A stretch of 19,729 nt of DNA from positions 1 to 19,729 of the forward strand of contig NAVB01002160.1 of the NCBI GenBank assembly GCA_002179805.1. Direction: 5' to 3'. The notes under the pieces are model-generated. The model searched no databases. It was not told the origin of the DNA and saw only the letters and a list, made by a program, of their open reading frames with translations. The stretch is from Acanthamoeba lenticulata. Taxonomy: Eukaryota; Discosea; Longamoebia; Acanthamoebidae. This document shows positions 8,851-19,226 of this stretch, in pieces (position 1 is the first letter of the stretch; the number at the start of each line of letters is the position of its first letter). Made by a program: the position numbers and the translations under genes.

Positions 8851-9262
8851 TCAGTGCTCGGGCTGCTGGGCCGCGTAGAAGGCCTGGCGATCCAATTCCT
8901 TCTGCTCCATCTCCATAACTTCCTCACGAAGACGCTGAATTCGGTCTTCCGTCTCCTCGCGCCTGATTTGCCATCTGATTTGTTTTTTGGTCTCAGGGGC
9001 CGGCGTACCATCTGGCACGGCACAGATGAAATCAATAAATTGTCCTTAAAAACCCTCTAAGAGCTTGAAAGAAAGTAGCGGTACCTGCATATTCCCAATC
9101 GGGGGCGTCGTGGAAGTCGCCGTCCTCATTGCCGCTTCGGCCTAGACCCCGCATAAGTCGATGCCTCTGGCCAGCTCGCAACGGCAAGCTTGCTGAGGCT
9201 ACGCCTCGCACGCCTCCCGAAAGAGATCGCCTCCAGATGGCCTGCACTCCGCGACTCGACAT
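8851..9262 (-). CDS. MRPL52: Mitochondrial large ribosomal subunit protein mL52 (2 exons)
   Basis: A 112-aa protein matching mL52 of the mitochondrial large ribosomal subunit. Exons (minus): 9262-9085 and 9011-8851; the split codon at the junction is the Asp of WEYADG. The diagnostic stretch is DAPDWEYADGTPAP, close to the animal LPDWSYADGRPAP, followed by a charged helix (about 66-102) with KKQIRWQIRREE, as in the family. The first 30 residues are rich in Arg, Ser and Ala without acids (MSSRGVQAIWRRSLSGGVRG), typical of a mitochondrial targeting presequence. Length is similar to the human protein. The stop is followed on the minus strand by a T9-A-T11 stretch. It is packed tightly between the RBR ligase and the DNAJC9-like gene, all on one strand. 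Confidence 0.88.
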
Positions 9263-9374
9263 GTTCGTTGTCAATTGTAATCGGCAACAATCCTTTTGGG
9301 AAACGAAAAAGAAACGGAAGAACAAAAACCACAAGAAAAAAAAATCAAAAAATGACTAATTACATTTGTGTTGA
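9263..9374 (-). promoter_or_regulatory. Short T-rich spacer between RBR ligase and mL52
   Basis: This 112-base spacer is strongly purine-rich on the plus strand (several A runs), so it is pyrimidine-rich in the minus-strand transcripts. It must contain the RBR ligase poly(A) site and the mL52 promoter. No AATAAA or clear TATA box is visible. Confidence 0.5.
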
Positions 9375-12300
9375 TCAGAAGTCCTTCATGCTGGCGGCGA
9401 TTGCCTGCGCCAACAGCGCTTGCTCCAAGTCGTGCTCTTCTGCGACCCGCTTGCGCTTCTTCGTATCCAGTTGGTTCGCGCTCTCGCCACTCCCCTTGTT
9501 TTTTTCCACTTCAGCCTGCTCCTCGTTCTGGTCTTCTTCCCCATCATCTTTTGCTTCGTCTTCCTCTTCATCATCTTCATCATCCTCTTCCACTTGAACC
9601 TCGTCGTCCTTGGTGTCCTGAGCTCCCCAAACGATGCCCGATAAGAATTCGCGCTCGTCTAGAGCCCGTTGCAGTTCATCCTCGGACAGGTTCATGGCCT
9701 GTCGTAACTGCTCACGCTCGGCCGCCCGCGTTGCCGGCTGCAGCGCGAAAGCGGGCTCTTCTGCTGCATCTGCGCCTTGACCTTGTTGTTGCTGCCCTTC
9801 TGGCGCTTGCTGAAGGTCGGCACCATTCCGATGCGCTCGCCGTGCCTCCATGAGCCGTGCCCGAGCGTCGTCATCGCGCTTGCGCTCGATCTTGGCCACC
9901 GGGCTGTTAAGTCCCACGGCTAGTGGCTTCTCCTTCGTGTCAGCAGCGGCCGCAGGTGCTGTTGTTGATGACGCCGTCGACGACGATGAAGTAGTCGACG
10001 TTGTCGTGCTGGACGGAAGTCGTAATCGTTCTTGGATGTCTGCACCGAAGGACAAGAACAAATCAGACAATCGCCGTTTGAAGAGCAGGCAACGCAAGGG
10101 GAGTGGCCGTACAGTGGAAGGAGCTGAGCTCGAGCGAGAAGGAGTAGCCAGAGACGTCGAAGCCGTAGGCGCCCTTGGCCACGATGTCCGTAAGGATAAT
10201 ATCGTACAGACCCTTGCACCGCCGCTCTGCCAACACGGTAATGTTCATGATGTCCAGGTGTAGATCTTATGACGCGGACCCACCCCACTTCCTCATGAGT
10301 TCATCATGGCCGAGCCGCATGGCATCCATTTCAAGAGAAGAGACGCACCGCGATCCATTTCCTGAGGTGGAGTCTCGAGCTTCTTGGAGAGAATCTCGGT
10401 CGTGATTTCAAGTTGCTCTTGATGGTCCTCAAAGAGCATCTTATGCGCCTCGTTGGCCTTCTGATCGACCATCTTCTTGCCCTCCGGCCCAAAAATGAAG
10501 TAGGCCAACACGTACGACCACTTTAGCACCCGTCGGCACTACACCAATGCACCCGCAGCAAGCAACGTTGATGAGAAGTTGCTTCCCAAAAATCACGTGC
10601 ATGAAACAGACGGAAGGAGGTGCTCCGAGCTTGACGAACCTCAAAAAGCATGTCGAGAGCGCGTGCGAGCCACTTCTCCTCGTAAGAGGTGAAGGTGCCG
10701 TTTTTCTCGTGGAGCACCGAAACCTTCTCCACCAGTTGCACCCGCATTTGCGCTTCCAGCATCGACGAGTCCATGTGCGCCTTGTACCTGTGAATCAACA
10801 TTCGCCGCTCTGCTCATCAGAGCCCCGCGAGGGCGGGACACGAAAAGCAGAGGAGGGTGAAAAGAGAAAACACTACCGTTCGTAGTAGTGCATGTATCGC
10901 TGGAGAGAGACGCGGGCCTCGTCGGCGCTCTTGGTCTTGTCCTCCAAATATTTGCCACACGAATGGCCGGCGATCTTCTCCCACGTGTGCGACTGGCCCG
11001 TCTGCGCTCCACACAGCTGCACGCGCAACGTGCCATTGGAGCACCGACGCCGTCTTAGGTCGCGAGGAAGAGGGAAGAGCGAAGCTAGAGAAGGAGCTAC
11101 ACACCCAGCAAAAGAAGGTGCCGCAGCGACAGGTCATCAGGTTGCAGCCGCCGTTCTTCTCCACCGGCGAGTGGCATTTGGGGCAGTCCTTGGTGTTGGC
11201 CGAAATGTACTTGAACGTTTCGCCTTCGCCCTGGCACTTCTCCAGCCAGAGGTTGACCATCATGCAAGGTACAGGGCTGTGCGGATCCTTCAAGCAGTTG
11301 AAACAAAACCGGTGATGGCAATCGCACTGCACCTCGACCTGCTTGCCCCATAGGACCTCCGCTGCTCGCTCTCATGAGTGCTTGGGCGAGCCACGAGGCA
11401 CAGTGGAGATTAGAAGAAGGGGAAGTAGAAACCTGCGTTGCCGCAGTGCGGCGTCGAGGTACACCACTTTACTAGCGGGTTATCATTGACGTAGGATTCG
11501 GCCAGCGTCTGCTGGTACTTCTTCAACACCACTGGGTCATCCACCAACCTTTAAGGGGGGAGCGAGGGCGTCAGTCAAAGTGCTCGATTTCAAAGAACGA
11601 TCGTTGTGACGCACTTAGGGATCAGAGTTTCATCAAGTTTGGTGTTGCACTTGTAGGCCATGCAGGTGATGGCGTTGGCCTGTCCCTCATTGATCTTCAT
11701 GGCCACGTAGGTCTACCCTCAACCGTGTTCAAACCTCCACGTCAACAGCCAGGCATCACGAATGGAATGGTGAAGAAGAGCGGCACCTGATAGCAGTCAT
11801 TGCAGAAACGGTGGCCGCAGTTGAGGCGCGTTGTATTGTCTTCCGGCACGTCATCCATGCAGCTGAGTGAGGGCCGGCGTGAGTTCGAATCGAAGAAAAA
11901 CGGGTGCAGTAGGTGGCGCATACCTCTCGCAGCTCACTTCCTTCTTGCGGCACTTGGCCTTGGGTCCGGCCTGATCGGTGTCATCATCTCGCTCGTTGGG
12001 GTGCTCTTCTTCATCTTCCTCCTTGGGCGCCACTACGCCGGCGCTCTTGTAGACAAACTCAATGCCCCGCTCAAAGAAGTCGCTGAGGACAGCTTGCTCA
12101 TCCCACGAGTAGTGCACGAGCAAGATGCGCGCGAAGGAGAGAGCAATGCCCTGCACGACAAAGACAGACACAACTTGACATAAGCAGGCAGGCAGGCGGA
12201 GACAGAAGCGACGTATGTAAAAGAAGCAGCTGCGTCGCAGCAACAATTGATGACACACACCAGCACTTCGTGAATCTTTTCAGTCTTTGCTTGTTGGCGT

Positions 12301-12482
12301 GCGATGATGTCCTCAAAAGAGATTATCTTGTAGGCCTTCATGCTGGCTTGCTGAGCAAGATGTTCATCCACGTCGTCATCAGCAAGCAAGGACGGGTTCA
12401 TAGGCTCGCTGGCATCCTCGTCAAAATCGAAATCCTCCTCTTCGTCGAATCCATTAAATTCATCTTCATCACTTCCTTCCAT
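9375..12482 (-). CDS. Ariadne-type RBR E3 ubiquitin ligase with C-terminal UIM-like motifs (11 exons)
   Basis: A 763-aa RING-between-RING ubiquitin ligase of the Ariadne class; such enzymes pass ubiquitin from an E2 to a RING2 cysteine and then to substrate. Exons (minus): 12482-12261, 12150-11924, 11862-11787, 11712-11615, 11548-11433, 11361-11105, 11016-10877, 10787-10640, 10538-10349, 10265-10113, 10039-9375. The N-terminus is acidic (about 1-45). RING1 starts at CESCMDD (148-154) and runs through CGHRFCNDC. The IBR spans KWCTSTPHCGNA to CDCHHRFCFNCLKD. RING2 is CPKCHSPVEKNGGCNLMTC with probable catalytic Cys319. The Ariadne domain begins CWLCGAQTGQSHTWEKIAGH and includes RRVLKWSYVLAYF. 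A low-complexity tail follows, with an acidic run, KKRKR, and two UIM-like motifs (about 649-664 and 743-762). The HTWEKIAGHSCG form is closest to plant-type ARI proteins as I recall them. Confidence 0.92.
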
Positions 12483-13266
12483 TCCGAGAGGCACCAGTGT
12501 GACCAGCTCACCAGGTGCGTGTTGGTGGGGAGTGCGAACGGTTGGTGAGAAGGAAAAAGCCCGACATTCATTTTTCCCATTTTTGCTGGTTGTTTTCTAC
12601 GAACATTTTTAAACGTTGCTCTTTGTTTGTGTACACAATGTCAGTGCGGCCGGTTGACGGTGGCTACGCCGCCATGTGCTCAGCTGCGAATTGCTGACTG
12701 CATAGTTTTCGCGGTTGTGTCGTGGCTGAACACAGGTCACGATGACCACCACGTGGTGTTGCAGTACCAAGCCACGAGACATTCAAGCACCTCTTCTTTT
12801 CCGCCTCTTTTCTCTTCCTGGCTTGGCGGTCCCTCTGGGCAACGCCGCAGTTGACGCCACGCAGAGGCCAGTGCTGCCACCATCTCCTCTCTGCAGTACT
12901 TTAAGCCAAGAGCCCCGCACGCAGTTTGTTCCTGAGACACAGGACCGTCAGAAGCCTCCAGCCTGCCTTGGTAGAGGCGCCAACTCAAGAGCTGCAAGCA
13001 AGAGTCCGTTGGCCACACAAGGTACGGCCTTCCTGACTTTGTGTTTTCTTTCTCCCGCAAGGCGCAACAAGGATAGTGGAGAATGCAACAGCTTTTGCAA
13101 AACAGGGGTTGCTGAGAGACTTGTGGAGTATGTCGCTGGGTTGGAGTTTGCTGGAACCATTCTTGTGGGCTCCCCGGCTGCAACTGACAGCCGCTGCGTG
13201 CAACAGCTCGACGATCTAACGGTGTTGGCTCTCTGCCTGGTGTAGGAAGACAACGCGCGCTCAAGA
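12483..13266. promoter_or_regulatory. Divergent intergenic region with splice-like signals on the plus strand
   Basis: The 784 bases lie between the divergent RBR ligase and RasGEF starts. Near 12590-12630 the DNA becomes T-rich, which may mark promoters. On the plus strand three splice-like signals appear: donor GTACGG at 13022 with a pyrimidine-rich acceptor ending at 13061, and donor GTATGT at 13128 with an acceptor ending GTGTAG at 13245, just before the RasGEF start. This suggests a spliced 5' leader for RasGEF. A plus-strand frame at 12742-13245 and a minus-strand frame at 12737-13360 are both open but resemble no family I know. I do not call either a gene. Confidence 0.5.
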
Positions 13267-16200
13267 ATGAAAGCGAAATCGGCAAGCAAATTCTTCCTCG
13301 ATCTGGAAAGTGAAGTTTTCCTGCGGGAAGAGGAAGGAGGCTCATGGGGTTACGGGTCACGGAGTCAAATCACCAGCGATGTGAAGGAGGCAGAGGCGAA
13401 CAACAACTTGCCACGAGCCCCCTTGAGTGCACGAGCCCACTCCTCTCGCGGCCCATCCTCATCTTCTTCTTCTTCTTCCTCCTCAGGGAGCATCACCTAT
13501 CGCCCCCACATGCGCCCCTTCGTGGAGGAGAACCAACGCCTGCGCCTCCTTCTACAAAATCACATCGAACGCTTAAAGGAGAAGGAGGAAGGTGAGGAGG
13601 AGGTCCCCGCGTCAGAAAGCGAGCCAACGCAGCCACTGTATGCTCCTCGTCCTCGGCATCGCTACAATCTGACGCCAGATGAAAGTCCAACCCGCCCGCC
13701 GCCCGCGCGTAGCCGCCGGCGAGCCAAAAGCGCGCCAAAGCGGGCCACGGACCACCTGTGCCTCGAAATTCAAAGAATTCGAGACGCAAAGATCGCCAAG
13801 GCCCTGAACAGCGCCGAGAGCGGCACAACAGGCGTGTGCGAAGATGCTCGAAGCCCTGCACGGCGAAGCCAGCGCGCCAACAGCTCATCGAGCAGCTCCT
13901 CATCCAGCCTGCAGCGACTATACAGCAGTCCGCTGCCCGAGAGCGACGACATGGAAGAGGAGGCAGGCAGCGAAGAGGCCGACGAATCAGAGGAGCAGGA
14001 CGATGATCTAGTGGTGGTGAGAAGGAGGAGACCAGGCTCGATGATTCAACTTCGACCGTCGAGGAAGAGGACCGGAGTTCACAGCGACCAGACCTCTACA
14101 AGCGACGACGAAGGCGGCAGCTATGTTGACTACTCATCGGCATCGAGCCTGCGAACCAGAGACTACAGCGCCGTGTCCAGTGGCGATAACAGCGAGCAAG
14201 GCGAGCTTGGCAGCGACTCCCTTAGTGACTCCTATGAGGGCCACAGCAGTGACGACGATGGTGATACAGGGGACGAGCAAGAGCAGCAGCAGAAGCAGGA
14301 GCGCAGCAAGAGGGCAAAGGATCGAAAAAAGAAGCTGAAGCAAGAGGAGCAGCCGCGCAAGGGCAGTTTCAAGGAGCGCATCAACAACTTTTACAGCAAG
14401 AGCCTCTTCCGTGAACAGCAGCGACTCAGCAGCGGGCTCATCACCCCTCGCTTGTACGCCACCCACCAATGGCAATTGGCCACGTCAACATGGCGTTACC
14501 GACTCACTTAACTCGTGGCGCGCGGCTACAGGGACGACCGGCGGTCGCGGACAGCCGAGCTGCCCCAGCGGCGCTCCATGTTGGTTACGGCCACGCCCGA
14601 CTGGTTCGTCCATCCCACGACGTCACGGTCTGCGGCCAGCGGCTGCTAAACATCCTTCCCCAATCCACACAGGGGTGATGCGCGAACGACGTACGAATAC
14701 CGGCCACTGTACTGGCATTCGGCTGAGTGGCGCGCCCAGCAGCGCCAGCAGGGACAGCTCGAGCGCTCGCCCAAGTGGAAGCTCTTGCAGGCCTCTGGTA
14801 CCGTTCTACCGTCTTGTCATGCGTGCAGGCCGCCGCATTGCATCGCGCCTGACCAATGGAACGCACCGTGCAGACTACGAGCTGTTCAACGAGTTCCGCA
14901 GCTTCAAGGCCATCGTCCAAACGCCTCGCGGCGGCTACAAGGCCGAGGCGGTGGCCTTTGGGCAAGCGGCCGCAGCGAAGACCGAGGCCGAGCCTGCGGC
15001 TGTCGCACAGGGTCCTGCTTCCTCCTCCTCTGACGAGAAGAGTGCGGTGAGCACCGTAGCCGGCGACGGCCCGCGAGGCTCCACGTCCAGCACGGTACCG
15101 CTCTACGACTCGCTGGGCTTCAAGGCCCTCCTCCGGAAGGAGAGCCAGCGCATCGACAAGCATCGACAGCTCGACGCCAAACGAGAGACCACAAGGCCAG
15201 TCGTGGTAGATCTCGAGCAGCTTGCCAACGACGACTGGAAACGAGGCCTCAAGATCGTCCTCAAGGAGGGCAAGGAGACCATTCTCGGCGGTGAGGTCGA
15301 CCGCCTCATGTCGCATCTGGCCGACTGCAGCGTGCAAGGTGCGTTGAACCCTCTTCATCCTGCTTTTACATGTGACGATGATGATGTTGACGATGTTCTT
15401 GTCCATCACGCAGACCGCCAGTTTGTCGAGGACTTTCTCTGTTCATTCCGCTCGTTCGTGGAGCCGGAAGAGCTTCTCGACTTCTTGATCAGCCGCTACA
15501 ACATGCCACCCCCGGATGGTGGCGGTGCAGTAACGAGCGAGGCATCTGTCGGGCCCGTGTCACCGACACTCTACGAGAAGCACTTGCCGCTGCTGCAGCT
15601 GCGCGTGCTCAATGTGCTGCGCAAGTGGCTGGCCGCCCACTTCTACGATTTTGAGGAGGAGCCGCGCCTGCTGGCTCGCCTCCTTCACTTTGTGGAAAAC
15701 ACTCTGCGCGTGCATCAACCCAACGAGCAGCACTACGAGGCCATCAAGTCGCTCATCCTCGAACAGGTACATGAGCCTCTCCATGATCCCTCCCCAAATC
15801 TGTGCTTCGGTCGCTCTTTTTACTGACTTGGTTCTGGGCTTAGGCGCAAGAGGTGCTGGTGAACAAGGACTCGCCGCTCTCTGAAATCGTGGTGGTCATG
15901 GAGCGCGAGGATCTCGGCGTCAACACCCAGATCTTCCACAAAAAGGCCAAGAAATACGTTCGCTCTTTCAACGGTTCGCAGCCCTTCGTCTTCGCTCTTT
16001 CGTCGCTTTTCATTCTTCGTCGCTTTCGGCTATTGACCTCCGGAGGGTGCAGGGATGGACTTTGTGGACTGGTGCCGCGACAAGCTCGGGGTCGAGACGA
16101 CTGCCGACGCCATCGCGCTGGGTAACAAAATGATCCAGCAGGGCATCATCCGCACCCTCGAGAAGCGGGACCGCCGCTCTGCCTTCAACGTCGCCAACGA

Positions 16201-17846
16201 CCTCTTCTATCGGTTCTCTCGAGGAGTAAGTTCCCTTTCGATCTGCATTTTTCTGTCTTTCTTTGCGCCCTGCACCATGAGCTAAGCTCAACTGACGCGA
16301 TGACCTCCGTGCAGGGCCAACTGACGCGCAGCCCGCCCGTGCCGCGCATTCCCAGCCGACTCCCAACGGCCGATGCTCTGGAGCTGATGGACGTCGACGC
16401 CATTGAACTCGCACGGCAGTTCACCCTCTACTCGGAGCTGCTCTACCGGTTCGTCCTCCCTCGTCCCTCCTCCGCTGCGACGGCTCATACGCGGACGGCT
16501 CATGTGGACGCACAGGCAAATCACGCCGACGCGGCTGGTGGGGTACATGCTGGCCCATCGGAAGATGGCCATCACGCCCTCCTTTCTGGGCATCTTCAAC
16601 TTCCTCAACCGCTGGGACGAGGTGGCCAAGTGGACCACGCGCGAGGTGCTGAGCTACAGTACGCTGGCCCAACGCGCGGCCGCCCTCCGCAAGCTCATCC
16701 ACGTCGCCAAGGTGCGGCCCATGATCGTCCCATTCCATCCCATTCCACCAAACGAGCGCTCTTTTGCTCACGTGCCCGAACCTCGCCCACGCAGGCCTGC
16801 TTTGGGTACAACAACTTCTTCGACATGTCGGCGATCCTGTGCGGCCTCAACCACAGCTCCATCAACCGCCTCAAGAAGACCTGGAAGGTCAGTTCTTCTT
16901 CTTCTTGACGTGTGTTGGTGATGCTGATGAGGGAAGGAACAGGTCGTGCACAAGAAGGAGAAGAAGGTCTTTGACGAGCTCAGCACCCTCATCTCCCCCG
17001 ACAACTCCTACAAGCTCCTCCGCGAGATGCAGCGGTGCGCAGCAGCATCACGCTGGCCCTCCTCTTCCTCCTCGCTCACGAAGCGCGATGGTGATGACGG
17101 CTGCAGGGAGGCCTGGAGCGAGAACTTCAACCGGGCTGAGCGCTACACGGTCGGGCTGGGCCACGACGATGACAGCGGCGACGAGGCTCACAGCAAGAGG
17201 CGACGGGGCGCCGAGGACGAGGACGTCTACGGCCTCATTCCCTACATCGCCATCTACATCATCGACCTCGAGCACTTGTCGCAGGTACCCGAGACTATCG
17301 AAGGCGGGCTGGTCAACTTTGCCAAACGGCGCATCGAGGTACAGTTCCTTCCCCCCTTGGCGTCCCAGCCGCGGCTGACGACCGTAATGGGTGATGTTGC
17401 TGTTGCGCGCACAGGCGTCGATCTTTGCCGAGATGATCAAGTTCCGGGAGCACAAGTACAACTTTGTGCCGATCGAACCCTACCGCCGATGGGTGGAGAA
17501 CATCCCCCAGCGCGGCTACTCCATCTTTGTCGAGCCGCAGCCTGGCGCGGACGGCGGCGAGACGTCGCCGAGCGGTGGCAAGGGCAGGAAGGGCAGCTGG
17601 ATAGGCCGGCGAGGATCTCCGAATGCCATCCAGCAAACACCACCTTGGACCGACCCCAAGGCAGAGGGCGCTGTGGCCGTCGGCGAGGAGGCCGCCCAGC
17701 GCCGCCAAGACAACAACGACGGCTCCGGGGTGCACGAGCGTGGTGGCGATGCCATCCCGTCTGCGGCCGCGCAGCCGCAGGTAGTCCCTTACGACGACAA
17801 GCACCTCTGGCAAGTGTCCCTGCGCCTTGAGCCACGAGACCCCTAA
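13267..17846 (+). CDS. Ras guanine nucleotide exchange factor with DEP domain (13 exons)
   Basis: A 1227-aa protein that should activate Ras-like GTPases by GDP release. Exons: 13267-14453, 14532-14603, 14673-14797, 14874-15338, 15414-15766, 15844-15973, 16053-16225, 16315-16448, 16516-16711, 16795-16887, 16943-17034, 17107-17338, 17415-17846; all phases agree. Residues 1-395 are Ser-rich and charged, probably disordered, with a short coiled coil (ENQRLRLLLQNHIERLKEKE). RasGEF_N lies at about 595-735 (QFVEDFLCSFRSFVEPEELL). A DEP domain at about 765-835 (NGMDFVDWCRDKLG, ending FYRFSRG) is placed before the catalytic domain, about 855-1110 (FNFLNRWDEVAKW, GYNNFFDMSAIL, IPYIAIYIIDLEHL, LVNFAKRRIE). 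The last 110 residues are low-complexity. An in-frame TAG lies seven codons before the ATG. Exon 2 and the fourth exon start are least certain because that linker is not conserved. Confidence 0.88.
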
Positions 17847-18119
17847 GGGTGTGTGTAGATAAACACTGAAAATAGACGGGCCTGATGTTGCACAAAAGGA
17901 ACGTTTTCTTTTGCATGCCCAAACGGTGAATGGGCTCCTGTCATTGCAGCAGTCCCTGGTTGAGAGTTGGGTGGCTACTCCCTGTACGGCATGCGAGTAG
18001 TTTTCATAGAGTTTACTAAAATCATCGATTTCGTACAAGTAATGGCTAAAGAGAGGTGGAAACGCTCATAGAGCGAGAGGAGGAAGCAGCAACTGAACCC
18101 CGAAGGCGTAGTTGCAGGC
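17847..18119. other. Convergent 3' intergenic region
   Basis: The 273 bases lie between the stops of the RasGEF (plus) and CsbD-like (minus) genes and should carry both poly(A) sites. No AATAAA occurs on either strand; GATAAA on the plus strand at about 17859-17864 is the nearest variant, 13 bases after the RasGEF stop. No gene is seen. Confidence 0.5.
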
Positions 18120-19226
18120 TTAGAGGTGAGTGATGGCCGTGCTCTGACGGGCGTTGAGATCCACGCCGTGGGTCTCCTTGAGCTGTTCCATCGACTCCAG
18201 GTGGGCCAGCTGCTTGTGCACCTGGTCGAATCCGTTCTTCTCAAAGAACGCCTCCGGCGAGGCCTTATCGTCGATCTCAGCGATGTGGATGAGGTTCTGC
18301 CTCTGCTGGCGGCCGTGCATGCCCACGATGTCGCGGAGCACGCCCTGTCGGCTCTCGTCGGCGGCGTGCAGGCTGTGAAGCAGCTCCAGCCTTACCTCGG
18401 ACCTGTCGCGGATCTGGGAGTAGGGCACACGGCGCAGCTTGCCGACGTCACTGCGGCGGATGGAGGCCAGGAGGTCGATCCGGCGGGTGTCGGTGGTGAT
18501 GCGCTTGAGGCCGGCGAGCTCCTTCTTGCTCCACTGGTTTGGCGCCCTCACGAAGTCGCGCTCACGAGGCACCACGAAGACCATAGGCCGGGCCAGGCGG
18601 CGCTCACGAATGTCCTTGAGCAGGGGCTGCACGTCCCAGCGCTTGAGCGCAAAGGCAGGCGCGCCGCGCGGGAAAAGGTTGGCGAAGAGATCAGTCTCGG
18701 GCAGCTCGACGTGTCGCAGGGAGGCGCGGCGGCCCTCGAATCCGCCGGTGAAGACGACCTGGTTGAGGAGCGTCTCGCGGTGGAGCAGCGTGGTGACCGT
18801 GCGGGCGCGAATCTTCTGGCGCTTCTTTTCCTCAGCGAGCGACTTCTGGAGGTCGACCTCTGACTTGCCAGCGACCACCTGGCGATGGCCCTTTCGCTGG
18901 AGGTCGTTATCGCCGAGCAGGTGGCCAAGGGTCTCCTTGACGCCACCCACGAACTGGTCCTTGACGCCGACGGCGTAGGCCGCCTCAGTCTCGATCGAGT
19001 CCTTGATGGTGTCGAGGGTGCGGGCGCTGAAGAGGCGGTCGGCGTTGGTGCCGATCGAGTCCAACAGGCGGTCTGGGTGGGAAAGCGACTCCTTCGCGGA
19101 GGTCACCGCTTCGTCTGTGCGTTGCTTGAGCTCATCGAGCAGGTTATCGATGGCGTCCACAACCGCCTGCTTGTACTCGGTGAGGCGCTCCTGGGCGTGC
19201 AGCTTGGCGGTGTCGACCTTGTACAT
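18120..19226 (-). CDS. Intronless protein with a CsbD-like segment, function unknown
   Basis: A 368-aa single-exon protein starting at the ATG 19226-19224 and ending at TAA 18122-18120. The first 80 residues are strongly charged and helical (KLHAQERLTEYKQAVVDAID). Residues about 88-122 match the CsbD-like pattern: GGVKETLGHLLGDNDLQRKG then AGKSE, close to bacterial stress and fungal CsbD proteins (G-x2-KE-x2-G-x3-G-x3-L-x3-G). The remainder is Arg-rich, mixed in character and unknown to me, ending NARQSTAITHL. No signal peptide, membrane segment or catalytic motif is visible. In bacteria CsbD is a small general-stress protein of unclear mechanism, so no activity is claimed. Absence of introns contrasts with most neighbours. 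Base composition looks like that of the other genes, so recent transfer is not indicated. Confidence 0.75.
   Translation of the reverse strand: MYKVDTAKLHAQERLTEYKQAVVDAIDNLLDELKQRTDEAVTSAKESLSHPDRLLDSIGTNADRLFSARTLDTIKDSIETEAAYAVGVKDQFVGGVKETLGHLLGDNDLQRKGHRQVVAGKSEVDLQKSLAEEKKRQKIRARTVTTLLHRETLLNQVVFTGGFEGRRASLRHVELPETDLFANLFPRGAPAFALKRWDVQPLLKDIRERRLARPMVFVVPRERDFVRAPNQWSKKELAGLKRITTDTRRIDLLASIRRSDVGKLRRVPYSQIRDRSEVRLELLHSLHAADESRQGVLRDIVGMHGRQQRQNLIHIAEIDDKASPEAFFEKNGFDQVHKQLAHLESMEQLKETHGVDLNARQSTAITHL

Noticed and set aside
11883..11892. GTTCGAATC-like sequence suggesting a tRNA T-loop
   Set aside because: No matching acceptor stem or anticodon arm nearby; it lies in an RBR-ligase intron.
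12742..13245. 167-codon plus-strand ORF as an independent gene
   Set aside because: No recognisable motif, an equally long minus-strand frame overlaps it, and splice-like signals cut through it. Described as a leader candidate instead.
14454..14511. Unspliced continuation of RasGEF exon 1 to the TAA at 14509-14511
   Set aside because: It would end the protein before the RasGEF domains. A GTACGC donor in correct phase connects to coding-like exons 2 and 3.
14798..14828. 31-nt intron in RasGEF using the acceptor GTGCAG at 14828
   Set aside because: Phase is correct, but the length is far below every other intron. The acceptor at 14873 gives a normal 76-nt intron in the same phase.
14585..15409. 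274-codon minus-strand ORF
   Set aside because: It opposes RasGEF exons 3-4, shows no motif, and its composition mirrors the sense codons.
18126..18863. 245-codon plus-strand ORF antisense to the CsbD-like gene
   Set aside because: Leu/Val/Glu-rich shadow typical of the antisense frame of a GC-rich gene. The minus-strand frame is longer, has an ATG and a domain signature.
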